DNA from: an uncultured Planctomycetaceae bacterium
GTDB taxonomy: Bacteria > Planctomycetota > Planctomycetia > Planctomycetales > Planctomycetaceae
Assembly: GCA_903921605.1 (NCBI GenBank)
Contig: CAIXQV010000548.1
Span: 1-13,814 of the forward strand
DNA length: 13,814 nucleotides
Direction of reading: 5' to 3'
Part shown: positions 1 to 7,877 of the stretch, in pieces
Position numbering within the stretch: position 1 is the stretch's first letter
Layout of the letters: each line of letters begins with the position of its first letter
Made by a program: the position numbers and the translations under genes
Notes under the pieces: generated by a model
What the model was told of the DNA's origin: nothing
The model's input: only the letters and a program-made list of their open reading frames with translations
Databases searched by the model: none

Positions 1-39
1 CGTCCGGTGATTCGTCAACACATTTTCACCCACCGGACG
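1..39. repeat. Inverted repeat downstream of the DUF1501 gene (possible terminator hairpin)
   Basis: CGTCCGGTG at 1-9 is the exact reverse complement of CACCGGACG at 31-39, giving a 9-bp stem around a 21-nt loop. It lies 33 nt past the stop codon of the minus-strand DUF1501 gene, where a terminator hairpin could sit. No T-tract is visible on the minus-strand exit side because the window ends. A smaller hairpin (ACGGC 37-41 with GCCGT 46-50) overlaps and would compete with it. The structure is seen in the sequence; the terminator role is inference. Confidence 0.35.
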
Positions 40-72
40 GCTCGCGCCGTGCCGCTAAAATTGAAGCTCTAT

Positions 73-1482
73 TCACGTCCCGCGCGTCAGCTCAGGAATC
101 GGCTTGCCGGAATTTAGAATCGGAACTGGTCGACCCGTGAAGTTTTCAATCGCGACGTTGGCATAATCAATCTGCAGATGCTTGTAGATCGTTGCCAGAA
201 AATCGCCTGGTTCGACGCGTCGATCGATCGGATCTTCGCCTCGGACGTCGGTTGCTCCGATCACCTGACCGGTTGGAATACCGCCCCCGGCAAAGATCAT
301 GGAGTTCGCTCGCGGCCAATGATCGCGGCCGGGCTGAACAACGCCCGCCGCTGCACTGGCGACACCGCCGCCACTGCTGGCGACGTAACTGATTCGTGGA
401 GTACGACCAAATTCTCCTGCGACGACGACCAGAACTCGCCGATCCAGCCCACGAGCGTAAATATCTTCAATCAGCGCGGAAACAGCCTGATCAAAGAACG
501 GCGCACGGAACTTATTCGCATCGAACACGTGGTGGTTCACCGCATGATCGTCCCAGTTGGCGACTCGACCACAGAGCGGACCATCAAACTCGGTCGTGAT
601 GATCTCAACACCAGCCTCAACGAGTCGCCGGGCCATCAGGCATTGCTGTCCCCAGGCATTCATGCCGTATCGCTCACGAACCTCCATAGGTTCCTGTTTC
701 AAATCAAACGCCGCACCTGCCTCTGGACTTGTCAGAAGGCTGAGAGCCTGGCCTTCAAAACGGCCGATGGCGTCTAATGTGCCGGAAACATCCAGCCCGC
801 TGCGCATACGATCGAATCCATTCTTCAGGGACATGCGACGTTGCAAGCGGTCAAGGTTCTCGGCCGGCATACCGATGTTTGGCACCTCGAACTTAGGATT
901 ACTGAGATCGCCAACCACTGAAAAAGGTCGGTACGCCGCTCCAAGATAAGTCGGACCAGCGATAGTAAAGTTGTCGTAGTTGTCGACAGGATTCACGGCA
1001 ATGTAATTGGGCAGACTGCGAACCGAGTCACGTCGCAGATAACTGGCAATCGACATCCAGTCCGGCAGCACCGGGACAAGCTTATCCTGAGGATCCGGAT
1101 CACCAGCCAGCACCTGCAATGAACCAGCTGGATGTCCGCCACCCGTATGAGCAATCGATCGCAGGATGGAATACTTATCTGCAATCGTGGAAAGTCGCGG
1201 CAGAAGTTCGCAGATCTGAATTCCGGGGACGTTGGTGTCGATCGGCGAATACGGGCCACGGAACTCCAGAGCAGCCTGAGGCTTCGGGTCAAATGTTTCC
1301 AGGTGGCTGGCACCACCTCGCAGCCAGACCAGAATCACCGCCGTCCGTTCGCTCGCGACAGTTCGACTTTCACTGGCCATCGATATATTCTGCAGCCGAA
1401 GCACATCAGCCAGACTCAGCGATGCAAATCCGCCGAGTCCCGCTTTCAGGATTGTTCGGCGAGGATGTGATCCAGGTATCAT
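73..1482 (-). CDS. DUF1501 domain-containing protein with twin-arginine signal
   Basis: This is a secreted or periplasmic member of the DUF1501 family, which belongs to the alkaline phosphatase/sulfatase-like fold and is strongly expanded in planctomycetes; no reaction is established. From the ATG at 1482 the protein has 469 residues. It begins with a Tat-like signal (SHPRRTILKAGLGG, twin Arg at 8-9, then a hydrophobic stretch). Family hallmarks follow: WLRGGASHLETFDPKP near 53-68, HTGGGHPAGSLQ near 112-123, ARRLVEAGVEIITTEF near 284-299, WDDH near 310, VVAGEFGRTPRI near 353-364, GRDHWPRANS near 385-394, and a C-terminal GATD...P. The frame is open up to a TTG at 1521, but the ATG is preferred because it puts the Tat signal at the N-terminus; a weak GGAA lies 12 nt upstream. 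DUF1501 genes are often paired with DUF1549/DUF1553 (PSCyt/PSD) genes. None is adjacent on the upstream side, and the downstream side is outside the window. Confidence 0.9.
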   Translation of the reverse strand: MIPGSHPRRTILKAGLGGFASLSLADVLRLQNISMASESRTVASERTAVILVWLRGGASHLETFDPKPQAALEFRGPYSPIDTNVPGIQICELLPRLSTIADKYSILRSIAHTGGGHPAGSLQVLAGDPDPQDKLVPVLPDWMSIASYLRRDSVRSLPNYIAVNPVDNYDNFTIAGPTYLGAAYRPFSVVGDLSNPKFEVPNIGMPAENLDRLQRRMSLKNGFDRMRSGLDVSGTLDAIGRFEGQALSLLTSPEAGAAFDLKQEPMEVRERYGMNAWGQQCLMARRLVEAGVEIITTEFDGPLCGRVANWDDHAVNHHVFDANKFRAPFFDQAVSALIEDIYARGLDRRVLVVVAGEFGRTPRISYVASSGGGVASAAAGVVQPGRDHWPRANSMIFAGGGIPTGQVIGATDVRGEDPIDRRVEPGDFLATIYKHLQIDYANVAIENFTGRPVPILNSGKPIPELTRGT

Positions 1483-1566
1483 GAGATGACTCGATTCCGA
1501 TGGGGAATGCCACAACTTCAATCTGTCAGCAGATAGTCTGCCATACTTGTCGCCCTGCGAGCAAAT

Positions 1567-1617
1567 CCCGTCGGCGGAGCGACGGGTGTACAGTACACCC
1601 GTCGCTCCGCCGACGGG
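1567..1617. repeat. 51-bp palindromic element, copy 1 (REP/BIME-like)
   Basis: This is a perfect inverted repeat with 25-bp arms (1567-1591 and 1593-1617) around a single A at 1592. It can also be read as two 20-nt units in opposite orientation, CCCGTCGGCGGAGCGACGGG (1567-1586) and its reverse complement (1598-1617), joined by an 11-nt linker TGTACAGTACA. Each unit alone can fold into a 7-bp stem (CCCGTCG/CGACGGG) with a 6-nt loop. The two loops, GCGGAG and CTCCGC, are complementary. It lies between the stop of the 718-aa protein gene (1684) and the DUF1501 start (1482). The minus-strand continuation (ATTTGCTCG) has no U-tract, so it does not look like a standard intrinsic terminator. A second copy is at 10672-10722. 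Confidence 0.9.
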
Positions 1618-1683
1618 AACTCATGCGTCCTCAACGACACGGGTCAATGTGGGCCACAACGATCAGGAAGTCAACAGCGGGTT

Positions 1684-3840
1684 TCAGAATTGGGGAATCT
1701 TTGGCTGCTGTGTTTCCTGAATTTTTAATAGTTCCTGAGCCACACTCATTTGTTGCTTGAAGCACTGCTGCCAAGTGTCACGCCACTCCTGTGGTATCTC
1801 GTACGGCGTCAACTTCTGCATGTAGTAGTGAACCCCATCGAACTGCTCAAAGTCACTGTACTCGTCATCGATCTTCAGCAACGGTGATTGATTAAGCCGA
1901 GCAACAAACCAGACATCTGATGCGCCGGGAAAAGAGGGCTCCGGCTCAATCTTCTTCTGGTAGTTATACCAGAGGCGATTCGTCGTTACGCCAACAGTGA
2001 GGTTTGATGATGCACTGCTGGCAGTTGCAGTGGCGGCAACTTCGCCGAGCATTATCTCCCCACGACCCGGAGAAAACTCCAGCCCGGAGACGGTCATCCC
2101 CCCGGAGGGAACATGAGCGACTGATGTAGTCACAAGCAAATGGCATTCAGTCAGATCGAAGGGAAGTTGGTTCGTCACGGACACGGTCCATTGACCTGGT
2201 ATCACGTAGGTCCACGATTCTCCACCCCTCAAATTTGCGTCAAATGTCAGCGGGCCCTCAGGACGAAATCTCAACTCGACTTGAACTCCCCGCAACTCAG
2301 GGTCATACGCCGTGGCAATGCTCTGACGGACTCCCCACGGAGTTATCGGGACACCGATCCGAAACGCGTCCAGTTCGTCCTTCAACAAATTGGGCTGAAC
2401 CGAAAACGGAGCATAGCCAGCAGCTCCTTCTGCTTGCCCCGGGTTGTAGACTGCAAATCGAGAGTAGTAGTCGCTCCGGTCCGTCGACTTCTTCCGCAGC
2501 AACTGCAGATCAGTATTCTTTCCTCGAACAGCCACTTGCGTGTTTCGCCCACCAGCCGACTGGACCTGAATCTGCGCGACCTGAACCGCTCCACCGGGAC
2601 TTCCCACAATCACAGATTGCCAATGCAGATCGCCTCGACTGTTCCGCAGATAGCTTCCCAGCAAAGCTGCGGCCAAGCATGCGATTGTCACAACGGAAAC
2701 CGTATAAGTCATGACTCGCCGACGATTCGACCGAAACATCAGCAATGCCACAACACCCGAAAACAGCAGGTAGATACTGAAGACCGCCAGCACCATCATA
2801 CGAGTAAAGTTCGCATTCGAAGTGCCAACATAAGCCTCCGGCAATTGGTCCGGAATCGAAAGCACACTGTATCTGGAAAGTTGAGAAGACGCGTCCAGCA
2901 ACTTCTGGATGGCCAGGGAATCATCCGTCGAGAACAACCCTCCGCTGTATTCACGAATCGCCCCAACAACACAACGACACACCTGATGCTCATCCTGCAG
3001 AACAGCCGGCAGTGAACGTAAAGGAGCAGACTCCTTCAGACGCTCCAGCACTTCCTTTGACGAGTCATGCACGAATACAGTTCCACCCAGACACACCCAG
3101 CGGCCAATCGCGTCCCATTGGGAATCGTTCAGCATGTCGACTTTAGCCGTTTCAGAGAACAGCATCGCCTGAGCGACTGTCAGCGGTCCCGGATGTTGAG
3201 GAATCTGCCATGACTTTACGGAGACAGGCTGCACCGACCGACCAAAACCAAACCGCGGTACGAATCTATCTTGTACGGTCCCTGCGGGTTCCGGAGCCGA
3301 AGTTGCGGACTGCTGTGAACCAGGAGCAGCAGAAGTTTCCGCCATGGGTAACTGCAGGGCTCGACCACCATCATCGACAAACAGCAGATAGTTGACGTCT
3401 TCAGAAAAATCTTTGCCGGTCATCAACGGCAAGCGGCGTGTCCAGAACTCTCTTGATCCATCCGTGTACGTGGCAACACAATCATTCCAGTCAGATAACG
3501 ACAGGACCGAAGAAAATCGTCGAACACTTCCCGGACCAACAAAGACATCGCCCAGATTGATCTCTCGCTCAGTCTCGGGTTCGCTCAAAATCAGTTGGCC
3601 TTCCAGAACCTCATTTGACTGATTCGAAATCAGGAACGAAACCGGAACCGGGGCATCCGTCTCAACACGACCATCCCAACCAACGACCGCCTGAATATCC
3701 AGCCCCGGAAAATCCGGCTGACGCTCTTCGTCATTGATCGCCGTCTGTCCCATCGCTGGCGTCAGCGACACCACATTGATCAGGAACACGATCAGCAGAG
3801 AGTGCACCCATGATGCTTGTACGTTCGCTAAGCCCCGCAT
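1684..3840 (-). CDS. Secreted, membrane-anchored accessory protein of an ABC-2 type transporter (GldG-like organisation)
   Basis: A 718-residue protein not recognised as a characterised family. Visible layout: a signal peptide (hydrophobic 12-28, likely cleavage after PAMG at about 31), a beta-rich Ig-like region (about 45-135), a Ser/Ala/Pro-rich linker (about 168-190), a domain resembling the glutamine-amidotransferase-like fold of GldG/DUF4350-type proteins (about 200-330, with AMLFSETAKVDMLNDSQW and IGRWVCLGGTVFV), two transmembrane helices (about 346-369 and 376-397) separated by a basic RSNRRR turn, then a beta-rich extracytoplasmic region to the C-terminus. The helical-hairpin topology puts both large parts outside the cytoplasm. 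Its ATG overlaps the permease TGA by one base (TGATG), so it is translationally coupled to the ABC genes. It probably acts as a periplasmic partner for export or envelope assembly; the substrate is unknown. The domain call comes from fold-level resemblance read by eye. Confidence 0.75.
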   Translation of the reverse strand: MRGLANVQASWVHSLLIVFLINVVSLTPAMGQTAINDEERQPDFPGLDIQAVVGWDGRVETDAPVPVSFLISNQSNEVLEGQLILSEPETEREINLGDVFVGPGSVRRFSSVLSLSDWNDCVATYTDGSREFWTRRLPLMTGKDFSEDVNYLLFVDDGGRALQLPMAETSAAPGSQQSATSAPEPAGTVQDRFVPRFGFGRSVQPVSVKSWQIPQHPGPLTVAQAMLFSETAKVDMLNDSQWDAIGRWVCLGGTVFVHDSSKEVLERLKESAPLRSLPAVLQDEHQVCRCVVGAIREYSGGLFSTDDSLAIQKLLDASSQLSRYSVLSIPDQLPEAYVGTSNANFTRMMVLAVFSIYLLFSGVVALLMFRSNRRRVMTYTVSVVTIACLAAALLGSYLRNSRGDLHWQSVIVGSPGGAVQVAQIQVQSAGGRNTQVAVRGKNTDLQLLRKKSTDRSDYYSRFAVYNPGQAEGAAGYAPFSVQPNLLKDELDAFRIGVPITPWGVRQSIATAYDPELRGVQVELRFRPEGPLTFDANLRGGESWTYVIPGQWTVSVTNQLPFDLTECHLLVTTSVAHVPSGGMTVSGLEFSPGRGEIMLGEVAATATASSASSNLTVGVTTNRLWYNYQKKIEPEPSFPGASDVWFVARLNQSPLLKIDDEYSDFEQFDGVHYYMQKLTPYEIPQEWRDTWQQCFKQQMSVAQELLKIQETQQPKIPQF

Positions 3841-5627
3841 CAGTGGTTCTCCTTTGCAGCAGCATTCAGATACTCCAGACGCAGCGTCCGACTCAGGCGA
3901 CGCAACAAGAGTACACTCACGAAAATGAGTGATCCGTGCACAACACAGAACATTGCCGATGGAGGATCATAAAGAAAACTGTTCGGCCGGCCCCAATACA
4001 GCGTTCCCAGAATCGTGGCCGGAGATGCCGCCGCAACCGTCGGACCACTGCGATACAGAAGTTGATACTCACGCAACTCATGTACCTCACCCATCATCAG
4101 TCCAAAGGCCATAGGCAACACACAAATGAGCACACCGTAGAGCACGGCCACAAGAAAGAACGAAACGCTTTTCATCCACATTGTCAGGCACAACGTCCGC
4201 TGCAGCAAATAGACCGTGACCGCCGCAACACTCAGCACAATCGTCCCCTGCCAACCCACGCTGACAAAGTTGGCACTGGTCATTCGAGAATCGTTGTATG
4301 ATTCTACTGCTTCACTGAGCCCGCTCGGACCAACCAGCGAAGAACTAAACCACGCAGGAAATCTCAAAGTCATCCCAGTCGAAAGTAATAACACCAGAAC
4401 AAAACACACAGAATCCATGGAAGAAACTGAGACCTTCCAGCCGGGAATCAAAGGCACTCGCAGATACGTCGTGTTTCTGGCATGCGAAAACAACAGTGTT
4501 GCAATCAGCAGAGTCACTCCATGAATGGTATGACAGGCTGTCGACAGCTCCGCAAAGAACCAGCCGTACATTCCACCACCAGCGGACATCGCTTTGAAGA
4601 ACCGGCAGATCGCATCAATGTAGACTTTCCACACAACAGCAACCGGCACAAGTAACAAAACAAGACCTGTCCCCCACCGCAGCAGACCTTCAAAGCGTTT
4701 TAAGATGTCGTCGCGATTCTCGTAAAAGAACGCCAGCTCGGACGGCCTCTGAATATGTAACCGAAATCGAAATCGCCGCTTTCGCTTGCTGTCCCCGGCT
4801 CGCACGACTTCGCCAAACGTACTGTTGTCGCGAATGATGCCATAGAGCGGACCTACAGAAATCGCTACTAAGGCCATGGTTGTTACCGTCAACATCCCAA
4901 ACGCACACGAAGCAAACACACTTGAAAAGCTGCGGAAGTAATCGTCTTCAATCATCCCCGATGCGGAATACACGCCCTGCAACAATGCCGGAAATGGAGT
5001 GACCACAAATGGCTGATACGGAATCGGGGCACAACCCAACACACACAGAAAAATTCCTGCAGCGACGACCAGCAGCATGGCCAGCACTTCATTGAAGTAC
5101 AAAGACAGCCACAACATCACCACAGCCAGCATGATGCAATAGAGCCAGACCAAAAACAGATTGGCCAGAAATGCAGTCCACTCAAGTCCTCCCAACGCCA
5201 GCACCAGGACAAACCATGGCAGCAGTAGAAACAGCACTAAAGCCAGAAACAGATTCTGCGAAGTCACTTTGCCGATCAGGAATCTGAGCGGTGTGATTCC
5301 GCTGAGTACAATCTGATCAAAATACCGGCCGATGCGTGGCCCCAGAAATACGCCCGTGAGCCGCATCGGTATCAACAACGTGGCAAACGCCGTCGCTCCA
5401 CCCAGCAGAATCAAGCCCAGAATTTGACCGAACTCCATGTTCTCTGTCAGCAGACGAAAGTCCGGATCATTGGGCGCCATCATCAGCGGCAGCAATGTCA
5501 TCAGGATCGTTCCGTTCAGAACCAGCCCCGCCAGCCCAATGTTCCAGCCGGAAATCAAACTGGCCTGATCACGTCCATAGGTCGGGCTGTTTCGAAACAG
5601 TCCCAGAAATCGGCGGACCGCATTCAT
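3840..5627 (-). CDS. ABC-2 type transporter permease, about 12 transmembrane segments
   Basis: A 595-residue polytopic membrane protein. Hydrophobic segments are seen at roughly 30-50, 66-86, 124-145, 150-174, 178-200, 238-260, 318-336, 358-380, 404-424, 460-476, 487-513 and 556-575, which suggests two six-helix halves. A strongly basic cytoplasmic stretch (about 277-312: KRKRRFRFR, then ENRDDILKR) separates the halves and would suit a coupling surface for the ATPase. The length is about twice a single ABC-2 permease, so it may supply both halves of the channel. The ATG at 5627 overlaps the upstream ATPase stop (ATGA, 4 nt), and its own stop overlaps the next start by 1 nt, so the three genes are one operon. 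Permease identity rests on membrane topology and gene context more than on a sequence signature. Confidence 0.85.
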   Translation of the reverse strand: MNAVRRFLGLFRNSPTYGRDQASLISGWNIGLAGLVLNGTILMTLLPLMMAPNDPDFRLLTENMEFGQILGLILLGGATAFATLLIPMRLTGVFLGPRIGRYFDQIVLSGITPLRFLIGKVTSQNLFLALVLFLLLPWFVLVLALGGLEWTAFLANLFLVWLYCIMLAVVMLWLSLYFNEVLAMLLVVAAGIFLCVLGCAPIPYQPFVVTPFPALLQGVYSASGMIEDDYFRSFSSVFASCAFGMLTVTTMALVAISVGPLYGIIRDNSTFGEVVRAGDSKRKRRFRFRLHIQRPSELAFFYENRDDILKRFEGLLRWGTGLVLLLVPVAVVWKVYIDAICRFFKAMSAGGGMYGWFFAELSTACHTIHGVTLLIATLLFSHARNTTYLRVPLIPGWKVSVSSMDSVCFVLVLLLSTGMTLRFPAWFSSSLVGPSGLSEAVESYNDSRMTSANFVSVGWQGTIVLSVAAVTVYLLQRTLCLTMWMKSVSFFLVAVLYGVLICVLPMAFGLMMGEVHELREYQLLYRSGPTVAAASPATILGTLYWGRPNSFLYDPPSAMFCVVHGSLIFVSVLLLRRLSRTLRLEYLNAAAKENH

Positions 5628-6562
5628 GTGACTTTCCCCGCTGTGGACCGCATAAAGATCTCTTCGAGATTCACTTCGTTCTCTGCAAATTGCAGGACTC
5701 GAATGTCCTGTTGCAGTAACGCCGCCAGAACAAAGTTGCTGTTCGGCTCATCCGTCGACACCACAATCATCTGATCACGAATTTCACATGTTGATACGCC
5801 TCGCAACTGCGCCAACATCTGTGAAGTCCGCACCAAATCTTCCGAGAGCACTTTCAGCCGAACACTTCTCTGAGCAGTCCCGGTATGCGCGCGCAGCGTG
5901 GCCAGATCACCCTCCAGCACAAGTCGTCCGGCCTCCAGAATTCCCACTCGATCGCTGATGTCTTCGATGTCCGGAAGAATATGCGAGCTGATAATGATGG
6001 CTTTACCCAGCGAGGCCAGCGTCTTGATAATCTCTCGCAGTTCATTACGGGCTCGAGGATCCAGGCCACTGGCCGGTTCGTCGAGAACCAGGACCGAGGG
6101 ATCATGAAGCAACGTCTTGGCCAGCAGTAATCTCTGGCGATTGCCGGTCGACAGCCCTTTGACCATCACACTCTCGCGGCCCATCAGATCCGTCAATTCA
6201 CACACATCCCGAATACGAGCTGCTCGCTCTGCAGCCGTCAACCCGTACATGCACGCGAAGTAATCAAGGTACTCCTCGATGGACATATTGCGAGGACACC
6301 CGAACTCGGCCGGCATGAATCCCAGATGAGCCCGCGCCGCACGTGGATTCTCGCGAACGGATTTTCCCTCGACTCGGACGTCTCCTGAATCCGGCACGGC
6401 CAGTGTCGAAATCATTCGAAGGAGTGTTGTCTTACCGGCTCCGTTCGGTCCGATAAGTCCCAGAGTCGCCCCCCGAGGAACCTGAAAGCTCACTCGATTC
6501 ACGGCGACCAGGTCGTCGAACGTCTTGGTCACATTGTCAATTTCAATCGCTGCTGTCACCAC
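5624..6562 (-). CDS. ABC transporter ATP-binding protein (CcmA/GldA-type)
   Basis: Cytoplasmic ATPase that powers the adjacent permease. Numbering from the GTG at 6562 (312 aa): Walker A GPNGAGKT at 38-45, a signature motif in the variant form LSTGNRQR (137-144) instead of LSGGQ, Walker B VLVLDEPASGLDP (157-169) with catalytic Glu, and an H-loop SSHIL with His at about 194. At the Q-loop position the sequence is FMPAEFG, with no glutamine. A C-terminal 80-90 residue extension after the nucleotide-binding domain is usual for ABC-2 exporters. The frame is open to a GTG at 6586, but the GTG at 6562 has GAGGG nine nt upstream and gives the normal family N-terminus (MVTAAIEIDNVTKTF). A GTG at 6559 is also possible. 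It is the first gene of the operon and is divergent from tadA. Confidence 0.93.
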   Translation of the reverse strand: MVTAAIEIDNVTKTFDDLVAVNRVSFQVPRGATLGLIGPNGAGKTTLLRMISTLAVPDSGDVRVEGKSVRENPRAARAHLGFMPAEFGCPRNMSIEEYLDYFACMYGLTAAERAARIRDVCELTDLMGRESVMVKGLSTGNRQRLLLAKTLLHDPSVLVLDEPASGLDPRARNELREIIKTLASLGKAIIISSHILPDIEDISDRVGILEAGRLVLEGDLATLRAHTGTAQRSVRLKVLSEDLVRTSQMLAQLRGVSTCEIRDQMIVVSTDEPNSNFVLAALLQQDIRVLQFAENEVNLEEIFMRSTAGKVT

Positions 6563-6586
6563 AACGTCTCGCCCTCGCAAGGCCAC

Positions 6587-6744
6587 AACGGTTCAAACAC
6601 ACCGATCAACGGGTGACAGGATAGGCCACACCCTGATCCACGTCTAATTGGACTGTGCGAAGTTCATAAAAACACAATGTTTTCCAATCCTCCGCCAGTA
6701 ATTGTCATTCTGTTTTCAACGTTTGACATCGTCTTCAGCATCAC
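6587..6744. other. Divergent intergenic region between the ABC operon and tadA
   Basis: About 240-260 bp separate the ABC ATPase start from the probable tadA start, so promoters for both directions should lie here or slightly into 6745-6825. A short stem AAAAC/GTTTT (6669-6673 with 6679-6683) is visible, but I see no convincing -35/-10 pair and no coding sequence. Confidence 0.4.
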
Positions 6745-6825
6745 GTGAACTACGCGGGGTGCGAACAACATCACTGCATCACGCTGATTCTTCAGCGCCA
6801 TAATCTTCCTGAAGGCTCCCGACAC

Positions 6826-7317
6826 TTGTCTGAACTGCTTCCACTCAATCCCCTCGCACCACATGATTACTGGATGAAGAAAGCTCTCGATCAGGCCATC
6901 ATCGCTTTTGATGAAGGTGAAGTGCCGGTGGGAGCTGTGATTGTGTATCAGGAGCGAGTCATCGCCGAAGGTCGCAATCAGCGCGAAACATTGAATGATC
7001 CGACAGCTCACGCGGAGATGATTGCGATCACTCAAGCGGCAGAAGTCCTGCAGTCATGGCGATTATTGGACTGCACTCTCTACGTAACTCTGGAACCATG
7101 CCCGATGTGCGCTGGGGCCATCGTTCAAGCTCGAATCCCGCGAGTCATCTATGGAACGACGGACCCAAAGGCCGGTGCCTGTCACACGCTCTTCAGCCTG
7201 ACATCTGATATCCGCCTGAATCATCAGTCAGCCGTGATGGGCGGCGTCATGGCCGAAGACTGCAAAGCCATTCTGCAGGAATTCTTCCGCCAGCAACGAG
7301 CCCTGGGGAAGAAATAG
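6826..7317 (+). CDS. tadA: tRNA-specific adenosine deaminase (tRNA A34 to inosine)
   Basis: Zinc-dependent deaminase that converts adenosine-34 in the anticodon of tRNA-Arg(ACG) to inosine; cytoplasmic. Numbering from the TTG at 6826 (163 aa): the zinc and catalytic motif PTAHAEM has His62 and Glu64, and [10 protein letters not shown] supplies Cys92 and Cys95. The start of the conserved core, HDYWMKKAL, aligns with HEYWMRHAL of Escherichia coli TadA, so translation must begin upstream of the first ATG (6874). The frame is open from a GTG at 6745 (190 aa), but the TTG at 6826 gives a length matching the usual 150-170 residues and has GAAGG at 6811-6815, ten nt upstream. The C-terminal helix ([13 protein letters not shown]) is typical of TadA. 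It appears monocistronic. Confidence 0.93.
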   Translation: MSELLPLNPLAPHDYWMKKALDQAIIAFDEGEVPVGAVIVYQERVIAEGRNQRETLNDPTAHAEMIAITQAAEVLQSWRLLDCTLYVTLEPCPMCAGAIVQARIPRVIYGTTDPKAGACHTLFSLTSDIRLNHQSAVMGGVMAEDCKAILQEFFRQQRALGKK

Positions 7318-7343
7318 TTTTCGTTTTCACAACTACGCTGATC

Positions 7344-7373
7344 ATTTGAAATTTGAAATCTCAGATCTCAAAT
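7344..7373. repeat. AT-rich inverted and direct repeat after tadA, possible weak terminator
   Basis: ATTTGAA occurs twice in tandem (7344-7350, 7351-7357). ATTTGA at 7351-7356 pairs with TCAAAT at 7368-7373, and AATC-side pairing (7358-7360 with 7364-7366) adds three inner pairs after one mismatch. It begins 27 nt after the tadA stop. The stem is A/T-rich and is not followed by a T-run, so it is at best a weak terminator. Confidence 0.3.
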
Positions 7374-7872
7374 CCACCATTGTTAGCCATTTCGACCGCG
7401 GCCTACCCCGACATTGATCAGGCGGCGGAAACAAACCAGCAAAAATTGCCGAAGCCATCTAACAGCGGCAAAACCTGCTGCCGTTCGAGGCAAAAATCAA
7501 TGCAATAGCAATCGTCGAAAAAAGAGCTGCGGAGAATCGTGATCAAAACTTTAACCGCTATTGACCCAAATTTTCCATTGGGATAAATCTCGGCCCGCAC
7601 GCAGCGTGTTCCTCGGCAGATTCGGCCAAACACCTGCGACTCCTTTCCTCTTTCTGCTGTTCTCCACCGGCTGGTTTAAGTCACTGCAGGATGCAGTGGG
7701 GAAACTTGCCACCTATCTCACCTTGATGGTTCCTCGTCTCTGTTTCACAGAACTCAGCCGCACTGAGAAATGTGAACGGGAACATTGAATCGGATCACCT
7801 CTTCACTGGCTCGCATATGTTTCCTGGTGGAATCAATGCGCGTTCGTGAGCATTTCTTCAGGGAAGAAGCAC
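7374..7872. other. Gene-poor region of about 500 bp upstream of the YTV-like gene
   Basis: I see no convincing gene here. The open frames present have no ribosome binding site, lack family features and read as random translation. No tRNA-like fold is apparent. A clean hairpin, CACTGCA/TGCAGTG with a GGA loop (7682-7698), and a possible weak promoter (TTGACC 7561-7566, GATAAA 7582-7587, spacing only 15) are the main visible items. The segment probably contains the promoter and a long 5' leader of the following gene, or a decayed gene. Confidence 0.45.
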
Positions 7873-7877
7873 ATGCT
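7849..7877 (+). promoter_or_regulatory. Leader hairpin sequestering the ribosome binding site and start codon of the YTV-like gene
   Basis: The RNA can fold as AGCAU (7849-7853) with AUGCU (7873-7877) and UUCUUC (7854-7859) with GAAGAA (7863-7868), around an AGG triloop (7860-7862), with a 4-nt bulge GCAC on the 3' side. The Shine-Dalgarno AGGGAAG (7860-7866) lies in the loop and inner stem, and the AUG at 7873 lies in the outer stem. The pairing is exact in sequence. A role as a translational switch or as mild repression is inference. Confidence 0.45.

Noticed and set aside
37..50. ACGGC/GCCGT small hairpin
   Set aside because: A five-bp stem is within chance for this base composition, and it is mutually exclusive with the longer 1-39 inverted repeat.
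178..777. 199-codon plus-strand open frame
   Set aside because: It is antisense to the well-supported DUF1501 gene and shows no protein features.
1567..1617. Palindrome as an ordinary intrinsic terminator
   Set aside because: There is no U-run on either side, and the same near-symmetric sequence recurs at 10672-10722 with conserved loops, which fits a dispersed repeat better.
1567..1617. Palindrome as a MITE-like insertion with target-site duplication
   Set aside because: No matching direct repeats are visible immediately flanking either copy.
2140..3015. 291-codon open frame on the plus strand
   Set aside because: It lies antisense within the 718-aa accessory protein gene. Its translation is rich in Ser/Arg/Gln with no domain, signal or ribosome binding site, as expected for a shadow frame.
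6664..7035. 123-codon minus-strand open frame between the ABC ATPase and tadA
   Set aside because: It overlaps the conserved tadA core on the opposite strand and has no recognisable motif.
7561..7788. 75-codon plus-strand frame in the gap before the YTV-like gene
   Set aside because: It starts with TTG, has no ribosome binding site, and its composition looks random. It was considered as a small gene because of the long gap, but nothing supports it.
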